Shown: positions 18,900-27,329, counted from the first letter of the stretch. The stretch is DNA of 64,000 nucleotides from Desulforamulus reducens MI-1 (GCF_000016165.1 NC_009253.1:654332-718331), one strand, 5' to 3'. Made by a program: numbers and translations. The notes: generated by a model from the sequence alone, not told the origin.

Positions 18900-19361
18900 A
18901 TGAAGAAGTTCATGGCAACAGTTTTTACCCTAGCCCTGTTATTTAATTGCGTAGCCAGTGCCATGGCTGCCCCCGCGAACAATGTCGTTTTTTATTTAAA
19001 TATGAATAAATACGTCGTTGATAACAGCCAGTATACGATGGACGCGGCCCCTTTTATAGAGAAGGGTCGTATCTTTGTACCCATTCGATATTTAGCCTAT
19101 GCCTGTGGAGTGGTAGAGCAAGATGTTCAATGGCATCATGTTTTTGAAACTGTAACACTGAAAAGAAAAGATACTACTCTTCAATTACAAGTAGGGATTA
19201 ATCAAGCAATTAAAAATGATCTTGTGGAGGAACTGGATATCAGTCCTATTATGAAGGGAGATCGTACCTACTTGCCTGCTCGCTGGATTGCAGAATCACT
19301 GGGCTATCAGGTTCAATGGAACGAAAAAAGCAAAACTATGGTTATATCCCAAAATTCATAA
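18900..19361 (+). CDS. secreted stalk-domain (copper amine oxidase N-terminal-like) protein
   Basis: Short exported protein of 153 residues. A signal peptide (1 to about 23, ending AMA) is followed by a single stalk domain with the repeat pattern IFVPIRYLAYACGV and TYLPARWIAESLGY. The same domain forms the N-terminus of the amidase at 9589, but here it stands alone, so a scaffold or surface-binding role is likely. The ATG at 18900 is chosen because AAGGTGG lies before it; an in-frame GTG at 18891 overlaps that site. Confidence 0.85.
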   Translation: MKKFMATVFTLALLFNCVASAMAAPANNVVFYLNMNKYVVDNSQYTMDAAPFIEKGRIFVPIRYLAYACGVVEQDVQWHHVFETVTLKRKDTTLQLQVGINQAIKNDLVEELDISPIMKGDRTYLPARWIAESLGYQVQWNEKSKTMVISQNS

Positions 19362-19373
19362 CTTAGATAAAAG

Positions 19374-19403
19374 TGCTCCTGCTCGTTGTAGTAGGAGCAT
19401 TTT
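19374..19403 (+). terminator. terminator after the stalk-domain gene
   Basis: TGCTCCTGCT pairs with AGTAGGAGCA (one mismatch), followed by TTTT. Confidence 0.75.
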
Positions 19404-19505
19404 GGTTGCTATAGATGTAATAAGGGAATATTTTTGATAAGGTGTAACCTTGAGCACATACAAGCCTTTAGCCCTTAGCTATAATGGCAGACGAGGTGAT
19501 TATTA

Positions 19506-20228
19506 ATGAAAATTGTTTTACCAAAAGAACACGGAGCATGGGCTATGATGCTGGCTCCATTTGTGATTGGGGCAACAATACACGGACTCAAATGGTTGCA
19601 TCTACCCCTTTTTATGGGCTGGGTATTTCTTTATTTGCTCTCATATCCCCTACTTATGGTTATCCGTAATGCAGGTAACTATAGCCTCTATGGAAAATGG
19701 CTATTTATATATGGGGTGTTGGCGGCGGTCTGTTTGACAATTCCTCTTTATTATTATCCAGAATTAATGATCCTAGGGGCGCTAATGATCCCCTTCTTTA
19801 TTGTCAATGTTTACTTTGCAAAATCTAAACAGGAACGGGGATTGATGAATAACTTTAGTGCCATAGTGATCCTGTCCCTGGGATCTGTGGCCAGCAACTA
19901 TCTATCAGTTGGAAGATTGACAGAAGAAGCCATCTATGCCTGGTTTTTATGTGTATTGTTTTTCGGTGGATCGGTGTTCTTTGTTAAAACTATGATTCGT
20001 GAAAAGAACAATATATTATTTCGCTATTATTCATGGCTCTATCATGGACTGCTTGTTTTCTTACCAATTGCCACACATCAACAATGGATTCTTTCTATGA
20101 CTTATTTACCCAGCCTTGTTAGGGCCATAGTTTGCACCAATAGAGAAATGGCCCCGCTGCAAATTGGTAAGGTAGAAATCCTTAATACAATATTCTTCAC
20201 AGTTTGTCTTATCATTTATCTACATTAA
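19506..20228 (+). CDS. ywiC: YwiC-like membrane protein
   Basis: Integral membrane protein of 240 residues with about eight helices. It starts with the family signature LPKEHGAWAMMLAPF and contains the usual RNAGNYSLYGKW segment after the second helix. The function of YwiC proteins is not established; in Bacillus subtilis the gene lies near nitrate-respiration genes. The ATG at 19506 follows GACGAGGTGAT. No operon partner on the same strand is close. Confidence 0.85.
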   Translation: MKIVLPKEHGAWAMMLAPFVIGATIHGLKWLHLPLFMGWVFLYLLSYPLLMVIRNAGNYSLYGKWLFIYGVLAAVCLTIPLYYYPELMILGALMIPFFIVNVYFAKSKQERGLMNNFSAIVILSLGSVASNYLSVGRLTEEAIYAWFLCVLFFGGSVFFVKTMIREKNNILFRYYSWLYHGLLVFLPIATHQQWILSMTYLPSLVRAIVCTNREMAPLQIGKVEILNTIFFTVCLIIYLH

Positions 20229-20255
20229 TTTAAAATAATTGAAACAATTTCCAAG

Positions 20256-20423
20256 TTAAGAAGTGTTTTGGACTTTGCTACCACATAAGGGGCAATATAT
20301 CTTAGGGGCAAAATAATGGTAGTAAATGGGGTAGATGGGAATAAGTATAAGGAACCAGGTCCAGGACCATTTTTTGGTCGGATCAACATTCTTTTTGCAG
20401 TTAGGGCAATAGCTTTTTTTCAT
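20256..20423 (-). CDS. small zinc-ribbon membrane protein, 55 residues
   Basis: Short open frame starting MKKSYCPNCKKNVD and ending at a TAA. Two CxxC knuckles (CPNC near 6-9, CPLC near 44-47) flank one hydrophobic segment (WTWFLILIPIYPIYYHYFAP). The ATG has AAGGTGAT at good distance. The two knuckles probably bind one zinc, with the protein anchored to the membrane. I know of similar unnamed small proteins in Firmicutes but no function. A DnaA-box cluster lies 105-157 bases upstream of its start. Confidence 0.75.
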   Translation of the reverse strand: MKKSYCPNCKKNVDPTKKWSWTWFLILIPIYPIYYHYFAPKIYCPLCGSKVQNTS

Positions 20424-20528
20424 TATGTAATCACCTTGTTTTAGGTATCTACAATAATTGATATATAATGTTGCCCTAACAACAAAAATTTATGAATGTT
20501 TAGTGGAAATTAGTCGTTCATAAATATT

Positions 20529-20580
20529 AGTGGATAAATTGTGCATAACCCTGTGGACAAGGGTGGTTTTATGTGGATAA
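20529..20580. promoter_or_regulatory. cluster of four DnaA-box-like sites
   Basis: Four nonamers in the same orientation: AGTGGATAA (20529), TGTGCATAA (20540), TGTGGACAA (20552) and TGTGGATAA (20572). Two match TTATNCACA perfectly on the opposite strand, and the other two have one mismatch. The cluster is intergenic, between the zinc-ribbon gene and the PilZ gene. Confidence 0.6.
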
Positions 20581-20623
20581 GTGTAGATTAGAGGTAAAAT
20601 TTTCTAAAACAACTATTCTGTTG

Positions 20624-21247
20624 TTAATGAGTGTTTGCCTTTATATATCTTGTTGATAAAATAGAAAGAGCTTCCTGAACACTTGGAGTCATATTAATAA
20701 ATTTAAAACCTGCAAAGGGGATATGATCGTATTGTTTTTTCCAAGATAGTTGGACATCGATCTCAAAGGGAAAATCATCTAAGATAAGATGAGCTTTCAG
20801 AATATCAGTAGACAAAAGAATATTTTCCAAATGAGGAACAAGGTAAACCATGATACCGCCGGCGGAGAAGTTAACCAGGGCTGTTTGAGCTTCTTTGTTT
20901 CCAAAATGGAATATTACATTGGTTGAACGGTTAACACGCATAAACTTTCTTTCTTGGGTTTCTGTAAAACTAGGAGGAATCACAAAACCGTAGAATTTTT
21001 CATTGCAGTTTCCCAATAATGCCACAGAAGTTTCTGCTTGATAAAAACCCTTTGGTAGTGAGATCCCTATATTTATCTGTTGATGTTCTTGCAAAACAAG
21101 TACTTGGTTACCCTCCCTGGGAAGGTTAACCCAAAAAATTTTTTTATCCTGATCAATAGCAGTAATGGTTGTGTTGAAGGCCGGTTGAAGGTCCGTTTGC
21201 AACAATATTTTTTGCTTAAGCGATATAAGCTCCTGACTACTAACCAT
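20624..21247 (-). CDS. PilZ-domain (YcgR-like) c-di-GMP-binding protein
   Basis: Protein of 207 residues with an N-terminal YcgR-like domain (about 1-100) and a C-terminal PilZ domain (about 105-200). The c-di-GMP-binding motifs are present: the arginine pair in ERKFMRVNR and NFSAGG. Such proteins slow the flagellar motor or control other outputs. The ATG at 21247 lies eight bases after AAAGGAG; an upstream in-frame GTG overlaps that site. HD-GYP and GGDEF proteins elsewhere in the window could degrade and make the ligand. Confidence 0.88.
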   Translation of the reverse strand: MVSSQELISLKQKILLQTDLQPAFNTTITAIDQDKKIFWVNLPREGNQVLVLQEHQQINIGISLPKGFYQAETSVALLGNCNEKFYGFVIPPSFTETQERKFMRVNRSTNVIFHFGNKEAQTALVNFSAGGIMVYLVPHLENILLSTDILKAHLILDDFPFEIDVQLSWKKQYDHIPFAGFKFINMTPSVQEALSILSTRYIKANTH

Positions 21248-21344
21248 GGCGGTCACTCCTTTATATTTGCTTTCTTATATTGAGTATACTTAAATAAAGG
21301 GAGAAATCAAACATAATTCTAGTGGACTAGAGGGGATAAAAGAA

Positions 21345-21369
21345 TAAAAAAAAACCCGCAAAATGCGGG
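21345..21369 (-). terminator. terminator-like hairpin upstream of the PilZ gene
   Basis: CCCGCATTTTGCGGG followed by nine T when read on the minus strand. It lies about 100 bases before the PilZ start, where no minus-strand gene ends. Confidence 0.65.
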
Positions 21370-21540
21370 ATGGGAAAAGCGGATAAACATATCTTACCTG
21401 TTTTTAAAGTATTTTTGAATACGACAAAGGTCCCGTATAGATAGGTTTAACGCATTAAAAAAATTAGTAAATTTTGAGAAGGATTTTATAATTTATTTGT
21501 CCAAGTTAACTAATTATTAATGAAGGTCTGGGGGGTAATC

Positions 21541-22239
21541 ATGAATAACGGAACGATATTGATTGCAGATGATGATCATAGAATTGTTAAAATAGTTTCT
21601 CATAGTCTGGAACAGGAGGGGTACAGGGTAATAACTGCTAAGGACGGGGAACAAGCTGTTCAATTAGCCACCACCATGAAGCCAGATATTGTTATTATGG
21701 ATATCATGATGCCTAAACTGGACGGGTTAGAGGCTTCCCAGAAAATTAAGATGAAAGTCGATGTTCCTATCATCATATTGTCTGCCAAAGATGATGTTGT
21801 TGACAAAATTGTTGGGTTTAAAATGGGAGTGGATGATTACCAAACAAAACCCTTTAGTCCCGCGGAATTGGCCCTAAGGGTAAAAGCAGTTCTAAGAAGA
21901 AGCAAAGCTGTACCGGAAAAGAAGGGCAAGGATGTACTGGATTACCAAAATTTTTATATAGAATATTCTACCCGTCTTGTCCGAATATGGGGGAAGGAAG
22001 TTACGCTTACCGCAAAGGAGTTTGACATGCTTTGGCTGATGGCCTCCCATCCCAACCAAATCTTCTCCCGCCTCCAATTATTAGAACAAATTTGGGAGAG
22101 TCATTTTGAAGGGGATGAGGATACCGTAACAGTTCATATTAGAAGGCTAAGGAGAAAAATAGAAAGGGATGCTGCTAAGCCAGAGTTGATTAAAACTGTT
22201 TGGGGAGTTGGTTATAAATTTGAGGCGCCCAAGGAATAA
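21541..22239 (+). CDS. OmpR/PhoB-type response regulator
   Basis: DNA-binding response regulator of 232 residues. The receiver domain (1 to about 120) has the phosphoacceptor Asp in VIMDIMMPKLDG and the conserved Lys in TKPFSPAEL. The winged helix (about 135-230) ends with DTVTVHIRRLRRKIE and VWGVGYKFE, typical of the family. The ATG at 21541 is preceded by a GGGGGG stretch; an upstream ATG at 21520 has no such site. No histidine kinase is adjacent, so it is an orphan here. Confidence 0.93.
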   Translation: MNNGTILIADDDHRIVKIVSHSLEQEGYRVITAKDGEQAVQLATTMKPDIVIMDIMMPKLDGLEASQKIKMKVDVPIIILSAKDDVVDKIVGFKMGVDDYQTKPFSPAELALRVKAVLRRSKAVPEKKGKDVLDYQNFYIEYSTRLVRIWGKEVTLTAKEFDMLWLMASHPNQIFSRLQLLEQIWESHFEGDEDTVTVHIRRLRRKIERDAAKPELIKTVWGVGYKFEAPKE

Positions 22240-22247
22240 GAGATAAA

Positions 22248-22278
22248 AAAGAGGCTTCGTGAAATGAAGTCTCTTTTG
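22248..22278 (+). terminator. terminator after the response regulator
   Basis: AAAGAGGCTTC pairs with GAAGTCTCTTT (one mismatch), followed by a T-run. Confidence 0.75.
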
Positions 22279-22285
22279 GTATATT

Positions 22286-22385
22286 GGAAAGTTTTATACT
22301 TTCCAAATAAATATAGGGAATACATAAGGGCAACTTAGCTTAGGCCATACTCTATAGTCTATAGCCTAAACTAAGTTTTCTTTAG
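22286..22385. repeat. intergenic hairpin repeat, copy A
   Basis: Contains CATAAGGGCAACTTAG, a variable hairpin (TTAGGCCATA/TATAGCCTAA, one mismatch) and CTAAGTTTTCTTTA. It shares these blocks with copies at 33902 and 51407. In this copy a short GGAAAGT/ACTTTCC palindrome precedes the core. Confidence 0.7.
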
Positions 22386-22481
22386 CATATTAAATTTATA
22401 AAACTACTGAGGTAGATAAAGAATCCAAGGCCTGCCTTTAGAGTGATAGGATAGCAAGTAAAAAATTAGCCAAGTATTATA

Positions 22482-22871
22482 TTATGCATTAATATCTTCT
22501 ACATCATCTTCTGATATTTCCGGTTGCTCATTTGCGCGAATACCTTGACGAATTTTCGTGCTGACCAAAGTCATCATAGCCTGAAACTTTTCATGAGCCT
22601 CAAAGGAAGCTTTAACAATGGAGTTTTCTATGGCCTTAGCCTCTGCTTCCTGCATTTGTTTCTTGTCTTCTTCAGTTAGCGGCAGGCCGGCTAATTTCTT
22701 TTTTTGAACATCCATTTGCAATTTTTGAAGGCCTTCTACTAAATTACGAGCATCTTGGTCATGCATAAGAGCCAATTCAGCCTTTTTCATATTTTGGTAT
22801 TCTTCAGTTTCCGATAAAACCTTTCCTAATTCAATACAAATATCTAGAGCTGCATCAATTTTTGTCATCAT
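22482..22871 (-). CDS. YlbF/YmcA-family protein
   Basis: Helical protein of 129 residues of the Com_YlbF family, with the long amphipathic core around DQDARNLVEGLQKLQMDVQ. In Bacillus the related YlbF, YmcA and YaaT act with RNase Y on mRNA processing and development. Two adjacent ATGs (22871 and 22868) follow AGGAGG; either could be used. The C-terminus is acidic. It is not obviously in an operon, though a YkgJ-like gene lies upstream on the same strand. Confidence 0.85.
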   Translation of the reverse strand: MMTKIDAALDICIELGKVLSETEEYQNMKKAELALMHDQDARNLVEGLQKLQMDVQKKKLAGLPLTEEDKKQMQEAEAKAIENSIVKASFEAHEKFQAMMTLVSTKIRQGIRANEQPEISEDDVEDINA

Positions 22872-22964
22872 TTATACCTCCTAAGTGATATGTCCTTTTT
22901 GATGTGTTCTTCACATGAAAAGAAAATCCTTCCAGTTAATAAAATGTAGGGTATAGCAATTGCT

Positions 22965-23699
22965 TTAAAAATGAAAAGATAAAGCCTTGTCCATTATACT
23001 ATCCAGCAATTCCCGATTTCCTTCTGTATATTGCTTCATAATTTTCATTTTACGGGCCCGGGCGCCAGAGCCGAGAATAGTATTTGCTAAATGCACAGGA
23101 TAGGGAAGGAGTGTTCCCTCTTGGTCTACCAGATCCTGTGAAAAGAAATAGCAGTCAAGGGTTCCAATCTGGGCAACATAGCCAGCCAAAGTTGATTTTT
23201 CAATAAACTTACCGGCGTCTGAAACAACTTTGTCACACCAGGGAAGTTCATAATCAATAATCTCTTGGGGGATCACCAGATCATATTCCTCTTTAAATTT
23301 TTTGGCCAGCTGTTGCAGACCACGGTTGCCTGTTTCAAAATCTTCTTTAGATAATAACCCATAGGAACGGCAGGAAAAGGGGCGAACATGATAAATTGAG
23401 CATTGATTATCTTCATTAAGGAAGGGACACTTTTGCTGACGGTCTACTAGTTCCAGGTAAAAGTATTCAGCAGATTTTTTGATAATATTCGGCCATTCTG
23501 CTTTTTGGTTGTCCCTTATATGTTTGTACATATTTAAATATTCAATAAAGAAGGCCGGAGGGCTACCCCAATTGCAACATGTGGCACAACCAGTGCAGGT
23601 AGTTTTAGGGAGTTTTTCATAGACTTCTTGAAGTTTAATAAAAAGGTTATTTTGTTCGGCTTTCCCTAGAGCGGAATACAATTCTACCTGTTGTAGCAT
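22965..23699 (-). CDS. YkgJ-family cysteine-cluster protein
   Basis: Protein of 244 residues with the CxxCxxCC-type zinc/iron cluster domain. CTGCATCCNWG lies near 35-45, and CPFLNEDNQCSIYHVRPFSCR near 90-110 completes the set. This arrangement resembles the YkgJ/FliB-like family, whose biochemical role is not settled. The RBS AAGGAGA precedes the ATG. Confidence 0.85.
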   Translation of the reverse strand: MLQQVELYSALGKAEQNNLFIKLQEVYEKLPKTTCTGCATCCNWGSPPAFFIEYLNMYKHIRDNQKAEWPNIIKKSAEYFYLELVDRQQKCPFLNEDNQCSIYHVRPFSCRSYGLLSKEDFETGNRGLQQLAKKFKEEYDLVIPQEIIDYELPWCDKVVSDAGKFIEKSTLAGYVAQIGTLDCYFFSQDLVDQEGTLLPYPVHLANTILGSGARARKMKIMKQYTEGNRELLDSIMDKALSFHF

Positions 23700-24274
23700 A
23701 GATTCATCTCCTTCAGTTATATTTCCGACTATGTACTAATTATAACAAATAACCATCTAACTGTGGAGGAAAAATAAAAATAGCTCTAAATCCTTAAACT
23801 ATTTAAAAGATTAAACAAAAGAATCAAATGCATATTATTTTAATTTTCAATAAAAAAATGAAGGATTATTTCTGGCTGCCTAGAATCATGTAAAAATAAG
23901 CACAACTTAAAGTCGCAGAAGCGACATATATCTTCCTCCATAAGAAGCTGTGTCATAAAAAACAAAAAAATATCGGTGGTTCTTTTAAAAAATGGAAGGA
24001 TATTATACTTGTCAACTAAAATTAGTGGTGTTATAGTTAATTCAAGAACGAACTAAGGCAGGTTTGAGAAACTTATAGATATATTCTCATGGTTATATAG
24101 AAGAAATGTGTACTACACAAGGGGGTGTGTAGGAGGAATAGCTATGTTATTCCGTGTGCAGTTATTCACAAAGCAGAACGTTTTGCCTGGTCCTGCTTAA
24201 GGTAAAAAATCATTTTTAGTTTTGCTTTTGCCAATCTGGCATAAAGAAAGCCCAAAGGGAAGTGAGGGAAGTAG
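23700..24274. other. long leader region before hdrC
   Basis: About 575 bases between divergent genes. It holds a GTCGC/GCGAC hairpin near 23911-23925 and a perfect CTACACA/TGTGTAG hairpin at 24113-24132. Directly after the second hairpin is a strong GGAGG site with a possible 18-codon leader frame. It is likely to contain the promoter for hdrCB. Confidence 0.5.
24144..24200 (+). CDS. possible 18-residue leader peptide
   Basis: The frame MLFRVQLFTKQNVLPGPA ends in TAA. It is preceded by AGGAGG at ideal distance, next to a perfect 7-bp hairpin whose 3' base touches the ribosome site. hdrC starts 74 bases after its stop. The size and position suggest a leader peptide, but chance cannot be excluded. 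Confidence 0.3.
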   Translation: MLFRVQLFTKQNVLPGPA

Positions 24275-24877
24275 ATGACTGAAGCGATGGCAAAAGAAAA
24301 GGCCACGGTGAAATACGATTCACAATTTACCAAAAAAGTCTATGAGATGGAAAACGGCAAATGGGTTAAGATGTGTATGCAGTGTGGCATTTGCCCTACT
24401 ACCTGTGCTCTTAAAGAAAAAATGGATCTTTCCCCCAGACGTATTATCCAACTGATTAGGGCCGGACGTAAAGATGAAGTATTGCAGGCTAATACTATGT
24501 GGTTGTGTACTTCGTGTTATGCCTGTGCCTGCCGTTGTCCCCGAGGAGTTCCGATGATGGACGTAATGCATGATCTCCGTCACTTGGCTGTAGAGAATGG
24601 TATTAATCACAACTCCCAGTCGATGGCAGAAGTTTATGCCAAGGATGTTTCTAAGCGGGGTCGGATTTGGGAAGGTGGACTAACCCTTAATTATGGTTTG
24701 AAAATTGGTCTTGGCAACTTCTTTAAAATGGCCTTAGATATGCAAGATATTGGAAAGAATATGATGTTTCACCGCCGCTTAACTCTGTTACCGCCGAAGG
24801 GTGTAAAGAACCCTGGTAAATTACGCGAAGTGTTAAGTAGAGCTGCTGAAATTGCCAAGAGGGAGGGTGCCCACTAG
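24275..24877 (+). CDS. hdrC: heterodisulfide reductase subunit C-like protein
   Basis: Iron-sulfur protein of 200 residues with two [4Fe-4S] motifs, CMQCGICPTTCALKEKM (near 34) and CTSCYACACRCPRGV (near 75). It lacks membrane segments, so it is a soluble HdrC rather than the HdrE-fused QmoC of Gram-negative sulfate reducers. hdrB follows directly, and sat-aprBA-qmoAB lies downstream on the same strand. It is therefore likely to serve electron transfer with QmoAB. The RBS AGTGAGGGAA lies before the ATG; a second ATG is at 24287. Confidence 0.9.
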   Translation: MTEAMAKEKATVKYDSQFTKKVYEMENGKWVKMCMQCGICPTTCALKEKMDLSPRRIIQLIRAGRKDEVLQANTMWLCTSCYACACRCPRGVPMMDVMHDLRHLAVENGINHNSQSMAEVYAKDVSKRGRIWEGGLTLNYGLKIGLGNFFKMALDMQDIGKNMMFHRRLTLLPPKGVKNPGKLREVLSRAAEIAKREGAH

Positions 24878-24878
24878 C

Positions 24879-25751
24879 ATGAAATATACTTATTACCCGG
24901 GATGTTCCAGTGAAGGAACAGCTATTAGTTACCATCACTCTGCCCTTGAAGTAGCGAAAATTTTAGGACTGGATATCAAGGAAATAGACGATTGGAACTG
25001 CTGCGGATCAACTGTAACCTCCAGTGTTATTGGCCAATTCGCTGCAGATGTATTAGCAGCCAGAAACCTTGCATTGGCCGAAAAAATGGGACAAGAGGAT
25101 GTAGTTGCAACTTGTAGTTCATGTTATGCTATTCTAGGAAGTGTTAATAAAAAATTTGCTGATGAAAAGTTTAAAACAAATGCCAATGATGCTCTCGGCA
25201 AGGATGAACTTAGCTATAGTGGCGGTTTAAATGTCCGTATGCTACTTGATGTTATGGTATCGGATGTTGGTTTAGAAACCATTGCTTCCAAAGTGGTTAA
25301 ACCACTAAAGGGTCTAAAAGTTGCAGGGTATGTTGGATGCCAAACTGTTAGAGCTCTCAGGGAATTCGACAATTGGGAAAACCCTACATTTTTAGATGAC
25401 ATTACTCGCACACTGGGTGCCGAAGCAGTTAACTTCAGTCACAAATTAAAATGCTGCACTGGCGCGATGGCCTTAAGTTCACCCGATGTAACCATTTCTG
25501 CAATCTATCCTATCTTGAAAAGTGCCCATGATGCAGGAGCTGACCTAATAGTAACACCCTGTCCCTTATGCCAAATGAATCTGGATGCCTATCAAATTAA
25601 GGTTAACAAGATTTACGGTACTAACTATAATATACCGGTATTATTCTTTACTCAGTTAATGGCCATAGCCTTTGGCTTAGATCGTAAGAAAGCAGCACTG
25701 GATTATTGTATCGTATCACCTAATAATGCGCTTGCTGGTTTTGGCGCATAA
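24879..25751 (+). CDS. hdrB: heterodisulfide reductase subunit B-like protein
   Basis: Protein of 290 residues with the two cysteine-rich CCG domains of HdrB. The first contains YYPGC, NCCGS and CSSC; the second has CQTV, KCCTGA and CPLC. In HdrB these bind unusual iron-sulfur clusters at the disulfide site. The second motif reads CCTG instead of the usual CCGG. The ATG at 24879 lies just after the hdrC stop with GAGGGAGG upstream, so the two are coupled. In this lineage HdrBC is thought to replace QmoC. Confidence 0.9.
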   Translation: MKYTYYPGCSSEGTAISYHHSALEVAKILGLDIKEIDDWNCCGSTVTSSVIGQFAADVLAARNLALAEKMGQEDVVATCSSCYAILGSVNKKFADEKFKTNANDALGKDELSYSGGLNVRMLLDVMVSDVGLETIASKVVKPLKGLKVAGYVGCQTVRALREFDNWENPTFLDDITRTLGAEAVNFSHKLKCCTGAMALSSPDVTISAIYPILKSAHDAGADLIVTPCPLCQMNLDAYQIKVNKIYGTNYNIPVLFFTQLMAIAFGLDRKKAALDYCIVSPNNALAGFGA

Positions 25752-26159
25752 AAACGAAGAATGTAAAAAACAAATTATTTTTAGCACAAATTCTTATAAA
25801 TTTTATGAAAACTAGCAGGAGAATTTAAATATAAATAGAATAGGTTAGTAATGAAAATCACAAACAGGCAAGTACCTACTGGCACCCATTCTAAATAGAG
25901 AAGAAGGGGATGTCGTTGTAAACAGAGCAGGTAGCCAATTAAACAACATCAAGGCCATTGCTTGGGATTTCAAGCTAAATGAAATTGATGTAACCTACTT
26001 CCAATAATTTATCGATCCTGGCAGGTCAGTAAACTGGAAGGTGAGTTTAATACTGCTATGGTAAACGACATCAGCTTAGGGGTACATCTTCATAAGTGTT
26101 TGGATTCACAAAATTAGGACAAAGTCCAAGTTTTAAATCAGACAAGGAGGCGTTTGTTA
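25752..26159. other. leader region before sat with an unexplained open frame
   Basis: About 400 bases. A coding-like frame at 25864-26007 contains APILNREEGDVVVNRAG and ends in TAA, but it has no start codon and no family I recognise. It may be a remnant. A strong AAGGAGG for sat lies at the right end. Confidence 0.35.
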
Positions 26160-27329
26160 ATGGCATTAGTTCAACCCCATGGTGGCAAACTGACCCCGGT
26201 GCTGGCTCCCAAAGAGCAGCGCGCAGAACTGAAAGCCAAAGCTGAAAAACTACCCGTAATTCGCATGAGCTCTCGCGAGTCTTCCGACTGCTTAATGCTC
26301 GGCATGGGTGCTTTCTCCCCTCTAACTGGCTTCATGACCCAAGCTGATTATCAAGGTGTTATCGACAACATGCACTTAGCAAGTGGCTTAGCTTGGCCCC
26401 TGCCTGTAACACTGGCAGTTACCAAGGACCAAGCTGCAAGCATCGAAGTTGGCCAGGAACTGGCTCTGGTTGATGATGAAACTGATATCTATGTTGGTAT
26501 CATCAAAGTTGCTGATAAGTATGAATATGACAAAGTTAAAGAATGCAAAGCTACTTTCTTTACCGATGATGCAGACCATCCTGGTGTGCAAAAAGTAATG
26601 TCCCAAGGTGAAGTATACCTGGGCGGCGACATTGTAACTTTCTCAGAAATGGGTTATGCCACTAAGTATGCTGGATACTATGCTCACCCTGCAGAAACCC
26701 GTGCTCTGTTTGAATCCAAAGGTTGGAGCACCGTTTGTGCATTCCAAACCCGTAACCCCTTGCACCGTTCCCACGAGTTCCTGTGCAAGATTGGTAACGA
26801 AGTATGCGATGGCCTTTTCTTACACCCCATCGTTGGTAAACTGAAAAAAGGTGATATCCCCGCTGAAGTACGTTTCGAGTGCTACAAAGCCCACATGGAA
26901 AACTACTTCAACCCTGCTACCATTGAAATGCGCGTGTATCCTATGGAAATGCGCTATGCTGGTCCTAAAGAAGCAATCCTGCATGCTATCTTCCGTCAAA
27001 ACTTCGGTTGTAGCCATATCCTTGTTGGCCGTGACCACGCTGGTGTTGGTAGCTACTACACTGCTTACCAAGCTCAAGAAATCTTTGACGAATTTAAACC
27101 CGGCGAAATTCTTTGCCAACCCATTAAAGTTACCGCTTCCTACTACTGCAAGAAGTGCATGGGCATGGCCACTGAGAAAACTTGCCCACACACCAAGGAA
27201 GACCGCATTGCAATCAGCGGCACCAAGGTTCGTGAAATGTTCTCCAAAGGTGAACTTCCACCGCTGGAATTTGGCCGTAAGGAAGTTCTTGAAATACTCA
27301 CCAAGTACTATCAAAGCTTAGAAAAGTAA
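26160..27329 (+). CDS. sat: sulfate adenylyltransferase (ATP sulfurylase) Sat
   Basis: Activates sulfate with ATP to adenosine 5'-phosphosulfate, the entry step of dissimilatory sulfate reduction. The 389-residue protein has the nucleotide-binding QTRNPLHRSHE at about 196-206 and GRDHAGVGSYY further on. It also has the zinc-type CKKCMGMATEKTCPH near 325-340, found in the homo-oligomeric dissimilatory branch. The ATG at 26160 follows AAGGAGG nine bases upstream; a TTG at 26154 is less likely. It is followed by aprBA. Confidence 0.97.
   Translation: MALVQPHGGKLTPVLAPKEQRAELKAKAEKLPVIRMSSRESSDCLMLGMGAFSPLTGFMTQADYQGVIDNMHLASGLAWPLPVTLAVTKDQAASIEVGQELALVDDETDIYVGIIKVADKYEYDKVKECKATFFTDDADHPGVQKVMSQGEVYLGGDIVTFSEMGYATKYAGYYAHPAETRALFESKGWSTVCAFQTRNPLHRSHEFLCKIGNEVCDGLFLHPIVGKLKKGDIPAEVRFECYKAHMENYFNPATIEMRVYPMEMRYAGPKEAILHAIFRQNFGCSHILVGRDHAGVGSYYTAYQAQEIFDEFKPGEILCQPIKVTASYYCKKCMGMATEKTCPHTKEDRIAISGTKVREMFSKGELPPLEFGRKEVLEILTKYYQSLEK

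Noticed and set aside
22321-22380. Repeat copy A as a c-di-GMP or other known riboswitch
   Set aside because: The conserved bases do not match GEMM or other riboswitch cores I know, and it lies after a gene rather than before one.
26820-27321. Long open frames on both strands inside sat (26820-27314 minus, 26851-27321 plus)
   Set aside because: They overlap a highly conserved enzyme gene, lack ribosome sites and have no recognisable domains; they result from the biased codon use of sat.
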